From positions 1-58,834 of the forward strand of contig NZ_JAIEPC010000012.1 in assembly GCF_019749955.1 (NCBI RefSeq): a DNA stretch of 58,834 nt, given 5' to 3'. This DNA comes from Sphingomonas sp. Its GTDB lineage: Bacteria; Pseudomonadota; Alphaproteobacteria; Sphingomonadales; Sphingomonadaceae. Position numbers and translations under genes: made by a program. Positions within the stretch are counted from its first letter, which is position 1, and every line of letters begins with the position of its first letter. Below, piece after piece: positions 34,741 to 43,033 of the stretch. The notes beneath the pieces were generated by a model. The model worked only from the letters and a program-made list of their open reading frames with translations. It did no database searches and was not told where the DNA came from.

Positions 34741-34986
34741 ATGGAACCGGCACTGCCCATCGAAGAAATGGCGTTTGAGGACGCGTTGCGCGAACTCGAA
34801 CGCATCGTAGCGCGGCTCGAAAGCGGCGATGAACCGCTCGACGCGTCGATTGCTCTTTACGAACGCGGCAATTTGCTGCGCCAACGCTGCGCCGAACGGC
34901 TCGACGCGGCGCAGGCGCGCATCGAAGCGATCCGGCTCGATCCGGACGGCCGCCCGACCGGAACCACATCCTTTGCCGCGGGCTGA
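34741..34986 (+). CDS. xseB: Exodeoxyribonuclease VII small subunit
   Basis: The product is 81 residues. IEEMAFEDALRELERIVARL followed by GDEPLDASIALYERGNLLRQ is the conserved helical hairpin of XseB. With XseA (not in the window) it degrades single-stranded DNA. It lies 22 bases ahead of ispA, the usual xseB-ispA arrangement, and the two are probably one transcript. ATG 34741 is the only suitable start. Confidence 0.92.
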   Translation: MEPALPIEEMAFEDALRELERIVARLESGDEPLDASIALYERGNLLRQRCAERLDAAQARIEAIRLDPDGRPTGTTSFAAG

Positions 34987-35008
34987 TAGCAAGATGGGGG
35001 AGGCCTCG

Positions 35009-35893
35009 ATGTCGTTGAAAGCGGCGCTTGCCGACGTATCGGATGAAGTCGATCGTCGGTTCGACGCGTTGCTCGAAGTGCCGGACGATCCACGCGCCGA
35101 TCTCTACCGGGCGATGCGCCACGCAGCGATTGGCGGCGGCAAGCGGCTGCGCCCACTGCTGACCCACGCCACGGCGCGGCTGTTCGGCGTCGACCGCGAT
35201 TGTTCGGGACGCGCGGGCCTCGCGATCGAATGCATCCACGTCTATTCGCTGATCCATGACGATCTGCCGGCGATGGACAATGACGATATGCGGCGCGGCA
35301 AACCGACCGTGCACAAGGCCTTCGACGAAGCGACCGCGATTCTGGCGGGCGATTGCCTGCACGCGCTCGCCTTTGAAGTGCTGTCGGACCCGGCGACGCA
35401 TGCCGATCCGTTCGTGCGCGCCGAATTGGTGCTCGATCTCGCCCGTGCGGCGGGGCCATCGGGCATGGCGGGCGGCCAGATGATGGATATCGAGGCCGAA
35501 CGATCGAACTTCGATCTGCTCGCCGTGACGCGGCTTCAGGCGCTCAAGACCGGCGCGCTGATCGCCAGCGCGGTCGAAGCGGGGGCGATTCTCGGCAAGG
35601 TGCCGCCCGAGGGGCGCACGAGCCTGCGCGGCTATGCCCGCGACGTCGGCCTTGCGTTCCAGATTGCCGACGATCTGCTCGATCACGAAGGCGACGAAGC
35701 CAAGATGGGCAAGCGGCTCCACAAGGATGCCGATGCCGGCAAGGAAACCTTCCTGTCGCTGCTCGGCGTCGACCGCGCGCGCGAACAGGCGCGGATGCTG
35801 GTCGATCAGGCGTTGACGCATTTGCACAGCTATGGCGCCGAAGCCGATCTGCTGCGCGACATCGCGCGCTTCACGCTGGAACGCGACCGTTGA
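35009..35893 (+). CDS. ispA: Farnesyl (polyprenyl) diphosphate synthase
   Basis: The product is 294 residues. The first aspartate-rich motif DDLPAMD is at 84-90, and the second, DDLLDHEGD, is in the C-terminal third; GGGKRLRP at 42-49 binds diphosphate. It condenses IPP with DMAPP/GPP to give farnesyl diphosphate for quinone, carotenoid and undecaprenyl synthesis. ATG 35009 follows GGGGGAGG; an in-frame ATG at 34994 is an alternative. The stop overlaps the TTG start of coaD. Confidence 0.92.
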   Translation: MSLKAALADVSDEVDRRFDALLEVPDDPRADLYRAMRHAAIGGGKRLRPLLTHATARLFGVDRDCSGRAGLAIECIHVYSLIHDDLPAMDNDDMRRGKPTVHKAFDEATAILAGDCLHALAFEVLSDPATHADPFVRAELVLDLARAAGPSGMAGGQMMDIEAERSNFDLLAVTRLQALKTGALIASAVEAGAILGKVPPEGRTSLRGYARDVGLAFQIADDLLDHEGDEAKMGKRLHKDADAGKETFLSLLGVDRAREQARMLVDQALTHLHSYGAEADLLRDIARFTLERDR

Positions 35894-36396
35894 GCGTCCG
35901 GACCGGCGTTTACCCGGGCACCTTTGACCCGGTGACGCTGGGGCATATGGACATCATCCGGCGCGGTGCAAAGCTGGTCGATCGGCTGGTTGTCGGCGTT
36001 GCGACCAATCCTTCGAAGTCGCCGATGTTCTCACTCGACGAGCGGATGGAGATCATCCAGCGCGAAGTGGCCGATCTCGAAGGCGAGATTCACGTCGTCA
36101 GCTTTGATTCGCTGCTGATGGACTTTGCCGAACGCGAAGGGGCGACGGTCATCGTCCGCGGCCTGCGCGCCGTGTCGGACTTTGAATATGAGTTCCAGAT
36201 GACGGGGATGAACCAGCAAATCAACGACGGTATCGAGACCGTCTTCCTGATGGCCGATGTATCGCTCCAGCCCATTGCGAGCCGCTGGGTCAAGGAAATC
36301 GCGATGTACGGCGGGCCAATCACCAAATTCGTGCCGCCCCGCGTCGCAATCGAAGTCGCGGCGCGCGTCAACCGGATCGGCCGCCTCGGCAGCTGA
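35890..36396 (+). CDS. coaD: Phosphopantetheine adenylyltransferase
   Basis: The product is 168 residues, the family length. YPGTFDPVTLGHMDII holds the nucleotidyltransferase (T/H)xGH motif, and VRGLRAVSDFEYEFQM and ASRWVKEIA are CoaD signatures. It adds AMP to 4'-phosphopantetheine in coenzyme A synthesis. Translation begins at TTG 35890, which overlaps the ispA TGA by three bases, so it is coupled to ispA. There is no ATG in the right place. Confidence 0.93.
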   Translation: MSVRTGVYPGTFDPVTLGHMDIIRRGAKLVDRLVVGVATNPSKSPMFSLDERMEIIQREVADLEGEIHVVSFDSLLMDFAEREGATVIVRGLRAVSDFEYEFQMTGMNQQINDGIETVFLMADVSLQPIASRWVKEIAMYGGPITKFVPPRVAIEVAARVNRIGRLGS

Positions 36397-36492
36397 TCGC
36401 GCCGATCGGGTCAGTGCGCCGATGTTAGCGTTGGCGCGCTTGGCGATTTGCTCTAAGCGCGAGCCTGTCCGGGTCTTGGTTATGGGGATGTG

Positions 36493-37269
36493 ATGCGTTT
36501 TCTTGTCTGCTTGATGGCGGCATTCGGCTGGTTCGTCGCCAGCCCCGCGACGGCGCAATATGTGCCGAGCGTCCACCCCGCGCCCAATGTGAGCGACAAG
36601 GAAAACCTGCTTTATCTCGACCTGTCGACCGGTGGCCGTGTGACGATCCTGCTGCGCCCCGATGTCGCGCCGCTGATGGTCGATCGCATCAAGACGCTGA
36701 CCCGCAAGCATTTCTACGACGGGCTGCTGTTCCACCGCGTCATCGAAGGCTTCATGGCCCAAACCGGCGACCCCAAAGGCAATGGTACCGGCGGATCGGA
36801 CATGCCCAATGTGAAGGCCGAGTTCAATTATCTGCCGCATGTACGTGGTGCCGTCTCGGCGGCGCGCCCCGGCGCGCGGGATGGCGCCCCACCCGAAGAA
36901 GTGGCCGTCGCCGAAAACGGCGCCAACAGCCAGTTCTTCATCGTGTTCGAACCGACGCTGAAGCTCGACAATAAATACACCGTGTTCGGCCGTGTGATCG
37001 ACGGCATGCAATATGTCGATGCGATCGAGCGCGGCGAACCGCCGATCACCCCGTCGCGCATTCTCCACGCCTGGATCGCCGCCGACAATCCACCGGCTTA
37101 TGTCGCGGCGCCGGTGACGCCGTCCGCACCGCCCGCCGATCTTGGCCCCGAAGTCGTGCTGCCCGGTGCCGCCCCTGCCAAGCCCACCGCGAGCGCGCCG
37201 AAGCCCGCGACCGCGCCCGCCAAGTCCAAGCCCAATGCCCCCGGCGCCAAGCCGCGGCCGCGCCGCTGA
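36493..37269 (+). CDS. Periplasmic peptidyl-prolyl cis-trans isomerase (cyclophilin)
   Basis: The product is 258 residues. A signal peptide (MRFLVCLMAAFGWFVASPATAQ) precedes a cyclophilin domain with FYDGLLFHRVIEGFMAQTGD (catalytic Arg in FHRV), SQFFIVF and YTVFGRVIDGM. The last 55 residues are rich in Pro, Ala and Lys and are probably disordered. It assists folding of exported proteins. A GTG at 36490 could also serve as start. It sits between coaD and tsaB on the same strand. Confidence 0.9.
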   Translation: MRFLVCLMAAFGWFVASPATAQYVPSVHPAPNVSDKENLLYLDLSTGGRVTILLRPDVAPLMVDRIKTLTRKHFYDGLLFHRVIEGFMAQTGDPKGNGTGGSDMPNVKAEFNYLPHVRGAVSAARPGARDGAPPEEVAVAENGANSQFFIVFEPTLKLDNKYTVFGRVIDGMQYVDAIERGEPPITPSRILHAWIAADNPPAYVAAPVTPSAPPADLGPEVVLPGAAPAKPTASAPKPATAPAKSKPNAPGAKPRPRR

Positions 37270-37289
37270 TCCTCGCCGACGCCGGTTCG

Positions 37290-37910
37290 ATGCGCACGCT
37301 CGTGATCGAAACGGCGACCGCCGCCTGTTCGGTGGCGTTGCTCGACGGCGACAGGCTGATCGCCGAAAACCATGCAATTGTCGGGCGCGGCCACGCCGAA
37401 CAACTGCTGCCGATGATCGCGGCGCTGCCCGACGGCGGGCGCGCACCGCATATTCTGGTCGATTGCGGCCCCGGCAGCTTCACCGGCATTCGTGTCGGGC
37501 TGGCAGCGGCGCGCGCGCTCGCTTTCGGTTGGGGCGCAAAGCTCAGCGGCTATTCGTCGCTGCCGTTGATTGCCGCGGCGGCCTTTGCCGATGAACCGGG
37601 GCTGCCGATGCTTGCGGTCGTGATCGAGGGCGGGCATGGCGAAGTCTTCATGCAGTCGTTCACCGCGCCCCTTGCCGAGCATGCGCCGCAGCAATCGCTG
37701 CTCCCGCACGCCGCGCTCGCCGCCATTGGCAGTCTGCCTGCGATCGGCAGCGGGCGGCGGTTTTTGGCACCGCTGACGGCGGCGCTTGCCGGCCATGACC
37801 GTCTGCCGCGTGCCGCCGATGCGCGGCTGCTGCCGGCGGCCTACAGGACGCTCGCTCCCAGCCCGATCTATGGACGTGCCCCTGATGCCAAGCCGATGGC
37901 GGCGGCGTGA
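37290..37910 (+). CDS. tsaB: tRNA threonylcarbamoyladenosine biosynthesis protein TsaB
   Basis: The product is 206 residues with an ASKHA-type N-terminus (VIETATAACSVALLDGDRLI) and the TsaB signature CGPGSFTGIRVGLAAARALA. TsaB partners with TsaD and TsaE in making t6A37 in tRNA. Its stop overlaps the GTG start of rimI (GTGA), the usual tsaB-rimI arrangement. Confidence 0.92.
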   Translation: MRTLVIETATAACSVALLDGDRLIAENHAIVGRGHAEQLLPMIAALPDGGRAPHILVDCGPGSFTGIRVGLAAARALAFGWGAKLSGYSSLPLIAAAAFADEPGLPMLAVVIEGGHGEVFMQSFTAPLAEHAPQQSLLPHAALAAIGSLPAIGSGRRFLAPLTAALAGHDRLPRAADARLLPAAYRTLAPSPIYGRAPDAKPMAAA

Positions 37911-38389
37911 GTTCGACGCTCAACCTGATCGAGCTGCGCAGCGGCAGCGCGGCGGACCTGGGCACCGTCGACGCGATTATGCGGCGTGCCTTTGATCCCA
38001 AATATGGTGAAGCATGGACGCGCGGCCAGTGCCTGGGCATCATGGCGATGCCCGGAGTCTGGCTGACGCTCGCAAGTATAAATGGCGTAACCGTCGGCTT
38101 TGCGATCACCCGCGCGATGGGCGAAGAGGCGGAGTTGCTCCTGCTCGCAACCGACCCACGCGTGCGGCGAAACGGGGTAGGCGGTGCTCTTTTGCGATCT
38201 GTCCTGAACGATGTCCGCGAGCGTACCGTCAAATCGCTGTTTCTCGAAGTACGTGCCGACAACGATGCGATCGAGCTCTATCGTCTTTTAGGGTTTACCA
38301 AAGTCGGTGAACGTCGGGGATATTATCGCGGCCAAGGCGGTCAATTGTACGATGCCTGCACTTTTCGTTGTCAGATCGTGCGAGTTTGA
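37907..38389 (+). CDS. rimI: Ribosomal-protein-alanine N-acetyltransferase
   Basis: The product is 160 residues with the GNAT acetyl-CoA motif VRRNGVGGALLRSVLNDV and the RimI-like ending FLEVRADNDAIELYRLLGF. RimI acetylates the N-terminus of ribosomal protein S18. Translation from GTG 37907 overlaps the tsaB stop codon by four bases. Substrate specificity of alphaproteobacterial RimI proteins is not always clear. Confidence 0.9.
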   Translation: MSSTLNLIELRSGSAADLGTVDAIMRRAFDPKYGEAWTRGQCLGIMAMPGVWLTLASINGVTVGFAITRAMGEEAELLLLATDPRVRRNGVGGALLRSVLNDVRERTVKSLFLEVRADNDAIELYRLLGFTKVGERRGYYRGQGGQLYDACTFRCQIVRV

Positions 38390-38407
38390 CAGGAGTCACT
38401 CTGATTT

Positions 38408-38437
38408 TTGCTTGCGTAACGCCGCGCTTGGTACGAT
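38408..38437 (+). promoter_or_regulatory. Candidate sigma-70 promoter of the MucR-family gene
   Basis: TTGCTT (38408-38413) and TACGAT (38432-38437) are separated by 18 bases and lie about 55 bases before the start codon. Flanking TTGACA (38385-38390) and TGTCAA (about 38446-38451) are mutually inverted and could be an autoregulatory site. Confidence 0.3.
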
Positions 38438-38490
38438 AGGCGCAGTGTCAAGGCCCAAAGATGGCCTTACGTATTCAAAAAGGAAACAAG

Positions 38491-38910
38491 ATGGACGCCC
38501 GTAACGACATGCAGGAAACCTGGATCACGCTCACCGCCGATATTGTCGCCGCCCATGTCAGCAACAACAGCGTCGCCGTTTCCGACTTGCCGGTCCTCAT
38601 CGCCAATGTTCACGCTGCACTGGCCAATCTCGGCGATCCGGTGGTCGAACCTGAAGTCAAGCAGGAGCCTGCCGTTTCGGTGCGCGCGTCGATCAAGCCC
38701 GACTACATCGTCTGCCTTGAAGACGGCAAGAAGCTGAAGATGCTCAAGCGCCACCTGATGACGCATTACCAGATGACCCCTGAGCAGTACCGCGCCAAGT
38801 GGAACCTGGCCGCCGACTATCCGATGGTCGCGCCCAACTATGCTGAGCAGCGTCGCACGCTCGCCAAGAAGATCGGTCTCGGTACCAAGCGTCGCAAGGT
38901 CGTTCGCTAA
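38491..38910 (+). CDS. MucR/Ros-family zinc-finger transcriptional regulator
   Basis: The product is 139 residues from ATG 38491, preceded by AGGAAACAAG; an ATG at 38461 has no ribosome site. The Ros/MucR core is in the C-terminal half: YIVCLEDGKKLKMLKRHLMTH, with the Cys and the two His of the prokaryotic zinc finger, then YQMTPEQYRAKWNL and basic GTKRRK. These H-NS-like regulators bind AT-rich DNA and control surface polysaccharide, motility and cell cycle genes. It is followed by a hairpin and then fur. Confidence 0.92.
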   Translation: MDARNDMQETWITLTADIVAAHVSNNSVAVSDLPVLIANVHAALANLGDPVVEPEVKQEPAVSVRASIKPDYIVCLEDGKKLKMLKRHLMTHYQMTPEQYRAKWNLAADYPMVAPNYAEQRRTLAKKIGLGTKRRKVVR

Positions 38911-38920
38911 GCCGACACGC

Positions 38921-38958
38921 GCTCCCGCCCTTGATCGCGATGATCGGGCGGGAGCACT
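38921..38958 (+). terminator. Hairpin terminator after the MucR-family gene
   Basis: GCTCCCGCCC (38921-38930) pairs perfectly with 38946-38955 across a 15-base loop and is followed by ACTTT. The T-run is short, so termination may be partial, leaving some read-through to fur. Confidence 0.55.
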
Positions 38959-39029
38959 TTGCGCCGTCGCGCTTCGCCGCTAGAAGATGCCGGGCAGAAA
39001 ATGCCGGACAAGGGAATCGGGCGAAGGCT

Positions 39030-39452
39030 TTGGCGCGAAAAATCGATCTGGAAGCGCTGTGCAACCAAAAGGGGCTGCGGATCACCGATCAGCGCCGGGT
39101 GATCGCGCGCGTGCTGTCCGACGCCGAAGACCATCCCGACGTCGAAAAAGTCTATGAGCGCGCCTCCGCCATCGACCCCGGCATTTCGATCGCGACCGTC
39201 TATCGCACCGTCCGGCTGTTCGAAGAGGCCGGCATTCTCGACCGGCATGATTTCGGCGATGGCCGCTCGCGCTACGAACCCGCACCCGAAGCGCATCACG
39301 ATCATCTGATCGATGTCGAGACCGGCAAGGTCATCGAATTCGTCGATCCCGAACTCGAACAATTGCAGAAGCTGATTGCCGAACGGCTCGGCTTCCGCCT
39401 CGTCGACCACCGGATGGAACTTTACGGCGTTGCGCTTGACCGCAAGGGCTGA
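39030..39452 (+). CDS. fur: Ferric uptake regulator, Fur family
   Basis: The product is 140 residues if translation starts at TTG 39030. The homologous part begins at ARKIDLEALCNQKGLRITDQ, and no ATG or GTG is nearby; the frame upstream to 38931 has no family similarity. The winged helix contains ISIATVYRTVRLFEEAGIL, and the metal region includes EAHHDHLIDVETGKVIEF. The CxxC structural zinc motif of many Fur proteins is absent, as in the Irr/Mur-type alphaproteobacterial branch, so the regulated metal is uncertain. plsC begins within its 3' end. Confidence 0.85.
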   Translation: MARKIDLEALCNQKGLRITDQRRVIARVLSDAEDHPDVEKVYERASAIDPGISIATVYRTVRLFEEAGILDRHDFGDGRSRYEPAPEAHHDHLIDVETGKVIEFVDPELEQLQKLIAERLGFRLVDHRMELYGVALDRKG

Positions 39453-40281
39453 CGCCGCCGGCTGGGCTCGCTTTATCCTGCGCACGCTCCTGCTGGCCGG
39501 ACTGGTGATTGCCTGCGCGATCCCGCACGGGCTGTGGCGCCTGTTCCGCCTGTCGTCGCCGTGGCCGCGCTGGTTCATGATCGCGACCACGCGCATTTGC
39601 GGCGTGCGGCGCCGGTGGGTCGGCGTGCCGCTGAAGCGCGAAGTGTTCTTCGTCGCCAATCATTTGAGCTGGCTCGACATCCCGGTGATCGCCAGCGCCA
39701 ATGGCACCGCCTTCATCGCCAAGGCCGAGCTGGCCGATGCGCCGATCGTCGGCTGGCTGGCGAAGATGAACCGCACCGTGTTCGTCAGCCGCGCCGACCG
39801 GATGGGGGTCGCCGAACAGATCAACCAGCTCCGCGAAGCGCTTGCCGATGTCTGGGCGATCACGATTTTCCCGGAAGGGACAACCACCGACGGCCTGTCG
39901 TTGCTGCCGTTCAAGCCGAGCCTGCTCGCGGTGCTTGACCCGCCGCCGCCGGGCATTCTCGTCCAGCCGATTGCGCTCGATTATGGCGCGGCCGCGCAGG
40001 AAATCGCCTGGGTCGGGGTCGAAGAGGGACAAGACAACGCCTTCCGCGTGCTGAACCGCAAGGGCAGCTTCCCGGTGACGGTCCATTTCCTCGAACCCTT
40101 CAACCCGCGCGACTATCCGGGCCGCAAAGCCATCAGCGCCGAAGCGCGGCGGCGGATCGCCGAGGCGATGGAACGCATCCTCGGCAAGCCGCTGCGCCCG
40201 TTTCCGGGCCACGACGCGCTCGCGACGGTGCCGCCGGGGGTGGCTTATGAGGTGCCAGCCGAGACTTCAGTAGAGGGTTGA
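39436..40281 (+). CDS. plsC: 1-acyl-sn-glycerol-3-phosphate acyltransferase
   Basis: The product is 281 residues from TTG 39436, which overlaps fur by 17 bases; an in-frame ATG at 39376 lies deeper in fur. A membrane segment (ILRTLLLAGLVIACAIPHG) precedes the acyltransferase motifs NHLSWLD (HX4D), the substrate region of motif II, and FPEGTTTDG (motif III). It acylates lysophosphatidate at sn-2 in phospholipid synthesis at the inner membrane. The length fits the PlsC family. Confidence 0.88.
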   Translation: MTARADAAGWARFILRTLLLAGLVIACAIPHGLWRLFRLSSPWPRWFMIATTRICGVRRRWVGVPLKREVFFVANHLSWLDIPVIASANGTAFIAKAELADAPIVGWLAKMNRTVFVSRADRMGVAEQINQLREALADVWAITIFPEGTTTDGLSLLPFKPSLLAVLDPPPPGILVQPIALDYGAAAQEIAWVGVEEGQDNAFRVLNRKGSFPVTVHFLEPFNPRDYPGRKAISAEARRRIAEAMERILGKPLRPFPGHDALATVPPGVAYEVPAETSVEG

Positions 40282-40289
40282 GCACGCCA

Positions 40290-40441
40290 GGTTCACGCGA
40301 AGCCCGCGAAGGTTCGCGAAGGGCGCGAAGCCAATTCACGCCGATCGACCGGGAGACCGCGACGAAAGTCGGCTAACGGCTGCGCCGCAAGTCCCGCCCT
40401 CTTCGCGAACTTCGCGCATCTTCGCGCCCTTCGCGTGAACC
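40290..40441. repeat. Long imperfect inverted repeat built of CGCGAAG units
   Basis: A 41-bp left arm (40290-40330, starting GGTTCACGCGAAG) and its imperfect complement (40401-40441, ending CTTCGCGTGAACC) flank a 70-base spacer. Each arm is made of four CGCGAAG words at roughly nine-base steps. It fills the 230-base gap between plsC and miaB, where no gene is visible. Confidence 0.8.
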
Positions 40442-40511
40442 AATCAACCTCCGCCCCAAGCGCCAACGTCGCCATTTGTCCCCCCGCGCCCACCCCGCTA
40501 TAGCCCCGCCA

Positions 40512-41831
40512 ATGAACGCTCCCCCCAAAACCTTTCACGTCAAGTCCTTCGGCTGTCAGATGAACGTCTATGACGGCGACCGGATGGGCGAGCTAATGGC
40601 CGCGCAAGGGCTGACCGCGACCGACGACCAGTACGCCGCCGATCTCGTCATCCTCAACACCTGCCACATCCGCGAAAAAGCGACCGAGAAAGTCTATTCG
40701 GACATCGGCCGCCTGCGCAAACACGGCGACAACCCGATGATCGCCGTCGCGGGCTGCGTGGCGCAAGCCGAGGGCGAAGAGATCGTCCGCCGCGCGAAAG
40801 TCGATGTCGTCGTCGGCCCGCAAGCCTATCACAACCTGCCCGATCTGGTCGCGCGCGCGAGCCGGGGCGAGGCCGCGCTCGACACCGACATGCCGGTCGA
40901 CATGAAATTCGGCCACCTCCCGGCGCGCCGCCGTGTGCCGCCGAGCGCCTTCCTGACGGTGCAGGAAGGGTGCGACAAGTTCTGCACCTATTGCGTGGTC
41001 CCTTACACGCGCGGCGCGGAGGTATCCCGCCCCTCCGCCGCGATCGTCGACGAAGCCAAGGCGCTGGTCGACGCGGGCGCCAAGGAAATCACGCTGCTCG
41101 GCCAGAATGTGAATGCGTGGGAGGATGAAGGGCCCCAAGGTCGACTGGCCCTGCACGACCTGATCGCCACGCTCGACCGGATCGAGGGCCTCGCGCGCAT
41201 CCGCTACACGACGAGCCACCCCAACGACATGGCCGACGGCCTGATCGCCGCGCACCGCGACGTGGCGAAGCTGATGCCATTCCTCCACTTGCCGGTGCAA
41301 GCCGGCAGCGACCGCGTGCTGCGGGCGATGAACCGCAGCCACTCGCGCGACAGCTATCTGCGCCTGCTCGACCGCGTCCGCGCCGCTCGCCCCGATATCG
41401 CGCTGTCGGGCGATTTCATCGTCGGCTTCCCCGGCGAGACCGAAGCCGATTTCGCGCAGACGCTGAGCCTGGTCGACGCGGTCGGCTATGCCCAGGCCTA
41501 TAGCTTCAAATACAGCCCCCGCCCCGGCACCCCCGCCGCGACAATGGCCGACCAAGTGCCGCCAGACGTCATGGACGACCGCCTCCAACGCCTCCAAGCC
41601 GCGCTCAACCGCGACCAGGCGGCGTTCAACGCCGCAACGGTGGGGCGGCGGTGCGACGTGCTGCTGGAGCGTAAGGGCAAGCTGGAGGGCCAGCTGATCG
41701 GCAAGAGCCCGTGGCTGCAATCGGTGCATCTGGTGGGGGATGCAGCGATCGGGGACTTGGTTGAGGTGGAGATTGTGGAGGCAGGCGCGAATTCGGTGAT
41801 GGGGGAGCGGGTCGGGCCGACCCAGCCATAA
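40512..41831 (+). CDS. miaB: tRNA-2-methylthio-N6-dimethylallyladenosine synthase
   Basis: The product is 439 residues from ATG 40512. The auxiliary iron-sulfur cysteines are Cys15, Cys51 and Cys82, and the radical-SAM cluster is GCDKFCTYC with Cys154, Cys158 and Cys161. A TRAM domain occupies the end (about 375-439). The enzyme methylthiolates i6A37 in tRNA. The context (fur, plsC, then phoH and ybeY further on) is the usual alphaproteobacterial one, but here DNA of accessory type separates miaB from phoH. Confidence 0.94.
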   Translation: MNAPPKTFHVKSFGCQMNVYDGDRMGELMAAQGLTATDDQYAADLVILNTCHIREKATEKVYSDIGRLRKHGDNPMIAVAGCVAQAEGEEIVRRAKVDVVVGPQAYHNLPDLVARASRGEAALDTDMPVDMKFGHLPARRRVPPSAFLTVQEGCDKFCTYCVVPYTRGAEVSRPSAAIVDEAKALVDAGAKEITLLGQNVNAWEDEGPQGRLALHDLIATLDRIEGLARIRYTTSHPNDMADGLIAAHRDVAKLMPFLHLPVQAGSDRVLRAMNRSHSRDSYLRLLDRVRAARPDIALSGDFIVGFPGETEADFAQTLSLVDAVGYAQAYSFKYSPRPGTPAATMADQVPPDVMDDRLQRLQAALNRDQAAFNAATVGRRCDVLLERKGKLEGQLIGKSPWLQSVHLVGDAAIGDLVEVEIVEAGANSVMGERVGPTQP

Positions 41832-41836
41832 CCTAA

Positions 41837-41901
41837 ACCGTCACCCCGGACTTGTTCCGGGGCCCACCGTGACGCACAAGCAATTTCTGGTGCTTTGCGT
41901 C
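41837..41901. repeat. REP-like hairpin plus second hairpin after miaB
   Basis: CCCCGG (41844-41849) pairs with 41857-41862 in a GTCACCCCGGACTTGTTCCG element, a very widespread alphaproteobacterial intergenic palindrome. Nine bases later GACGCA (41871-41876) and AAGCA (41878-41882) pair with TGCTT (41891-41895) and TGCGTC (41896-41901). They probably terminate the miaB transcript. The rest of 41902-42032 shows nothing I recognise. Confidence 0.6.
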
Positions 41902-42032
41902 CTGGTGAGGGGGAATCTGTTGGGTATTTCCGGGGTCGCAAGCCTGAAATTGAAGGCGTTTGGCGCGCTTTTGGCGGTGAGGGCCTGGGCACGGGTGATG
42001 CGTGTTCAGCGCATAGCGAAGGAAGCTCCGTG

Positions 42033-42755
42033 ATGCTCCGAAGGACTCTGGCGTTGGGCTTTTTTGCGGCCGTTGCGGGCGTGATAACAGTGTCCGGCTG
42101 CGGGCTTGGAACGCCGTCGGAGGAACTTCGCTATCGGCTGACGGTCGAGGTTGATACGCCTGAGGGCCTGAAGACCGGATCGAGCGTGATTGCGATACGC
42201 GGGGTAAAGAACCCTGATTGGGTAACTCCTGAAGCGCGGGGTACGCGAGCTTCGTTTCAGGGCGAGGCGGCTGCGGTGGATTTGCCCGGCGGTAAGACTT
42301 TGTTTGCATTGCTTGAGACGGGCAGTGGGTTGAGCGATGCGGCGGAATATCCTTGGTTCGCCTTTGCCGATCGGTTGAAAGATTCGCCTGATTGGCTGGA
42401 AAGCATACGGCGGATGCGTGGATGGAAGGGCGAGGTGGCGGCGATTACCGGCACTGAACAATTGCGGGAAGACAATCAGATCAAACAAGTGCCGGTGTTA
42501 CCCAAGCTAGTACAGTTTAAGGACATTCGCGATCCCAAAAGCGTGGAACGGGTAGATACGGCGAACCTTGCTGCCATTTTTGGTGCAGGGGTTAGTCTCC
42601 GACGTATCACCGTCGAAGTGACCGATGACGCGGTCACGACCGGGCTTGAGCGACGGTTGGGGTGGTTGCGGCAAATGGAGAGCCACAATTTTGAAAAAGA
42701 TGGGTCTTTTAGTGCAAAGTACCCTCGTGATCTCATTGGTTTGAGGACGCTGTGA
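42033..42755 (+). CDS. Lipoprotein of unknown function, atypical composition
   Basis: The product is 240 residues from ATG 42033 (a GTG precedes it directly; AAGGAAG lies upstream). The N-terminus MLRRTLALGFFAAVAGVITV ends in a lipobox VSGC, so it should be lipid-anchored. The mature part has YRLTVEVDTPEGLKTGSSVI and AVDLPGGKTLFALLETG, which I recall as a recurring sphingomonad family without known function. The 3' half of the gene is clearly lower in GC than its neighbours, suggesting acquired DNA. An 18-codon remnant of a second gene starts two bases after its stop. Confidence 0.65.
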   Translation: MLRRTLALGFFAAVAGVITVSGCGLGTPSEELRYRLTVEVDTPEGLKTGSSVIAIRGVKNPDWVTPEARGTRASFQGEAAAVDLPGGKTLFALLETGSGLSDAAEYPWFAFADRLKDSPDWLESIRRMRGWKGEVAAITGTEQLREDNQIKQVPVLPKLVQFKDIRDPKSVERVDTANLAAIFGAGVSLRRITVEVTDDAVTTGLERRLGWLRQMESHNFEKDGSFSAKYPRDLIGLRTL

Positions 42756-42756
42756 T

Positions 42757-42813
42757 ATGACAATAAGTAGAGATCTACTTCTCGCGATACTCGCCCTGGA
42801 CGCCTATACTTGA
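42757..42813 (+). pseudogene. 18-codon remnant of a gene coupled to the lipoprotein gene
   Basis: ATG 42757 starts two bases after the lipoprotein stop and encodes MTISRDLLLAILALDAYT before TGA at 42811-42813. I recall longer alphaproteobacterial proteins beginning with MTISRDLLLAIL(S/A)MD(S/A)Y, so this looks like the 5' end of such a gene, the remainder lost by deletion or replaced by the repeats that follow. The family function is not known to me. A genuine 18-residue peptide cannot be excluded. Confidence 0.45.
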
Positions 42814-42866
42814 AGCTATTTTTCCGGGCCCCACTGTTCCGCAGTTGAATCGACCTCAAGAATTAA

Positions 42867-42974
42867 GAATTCCAGGGACACAATACCTAATTCCGGGCCG
42901 TCAGTCGCCAGCAAGAATTCCGGGGACACGAATTCCGGGGACACAATACCTAATTCCGGGCCGTCAGTCGCCAG
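42867..42974. repeat. Tandem 45-bp direct repeats containing GACACAATACCTAATTCC
   Basis: Copy 1 covers 42867-42911 and copy 2 covers 42930-42974, differing at one base. A 15-base partial copy (GAATTCCGGGGACAC) lies between them at 42915-42929, and a decayed third (GGCACAATAGCTAATTAC) follows at about 42988. Sequence of this kind is often found beside REP-associated (Y1/IS200-like) transposase genes, but no transposase is present here. The rest of 42814-43033 shows no gene. Confidence 0.8.
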
Positions 42975-43033
42975 AACAAGGGTGGGGGGGCACAATAGCT
43001 AATTACCGCCCGCAAAGCGTTGCGCCCTAAAAT

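Noticed and set aside
34640..35827. Minus-strand frame fused upstream of the aldehyde dehydrogenase
   Set aside because: It is antisense to ispA and xseB, which have strong motifs; the dehydrogenase has its own ATG and ribosome site at 34639.
41895..42032. N-terminal extension of the lipoprotein frame
   Set aside because: The extension has no ribosome site and is hydrophilic, while the internal ATG 42033 gives a proper lipoprotein signal.
42867..42974. Repeats after the lipoprotein gene as a CRISPR array
   Set aside because: Only two full copies and one partial occur, the spacer is 18 bases, and no cas gene is present.
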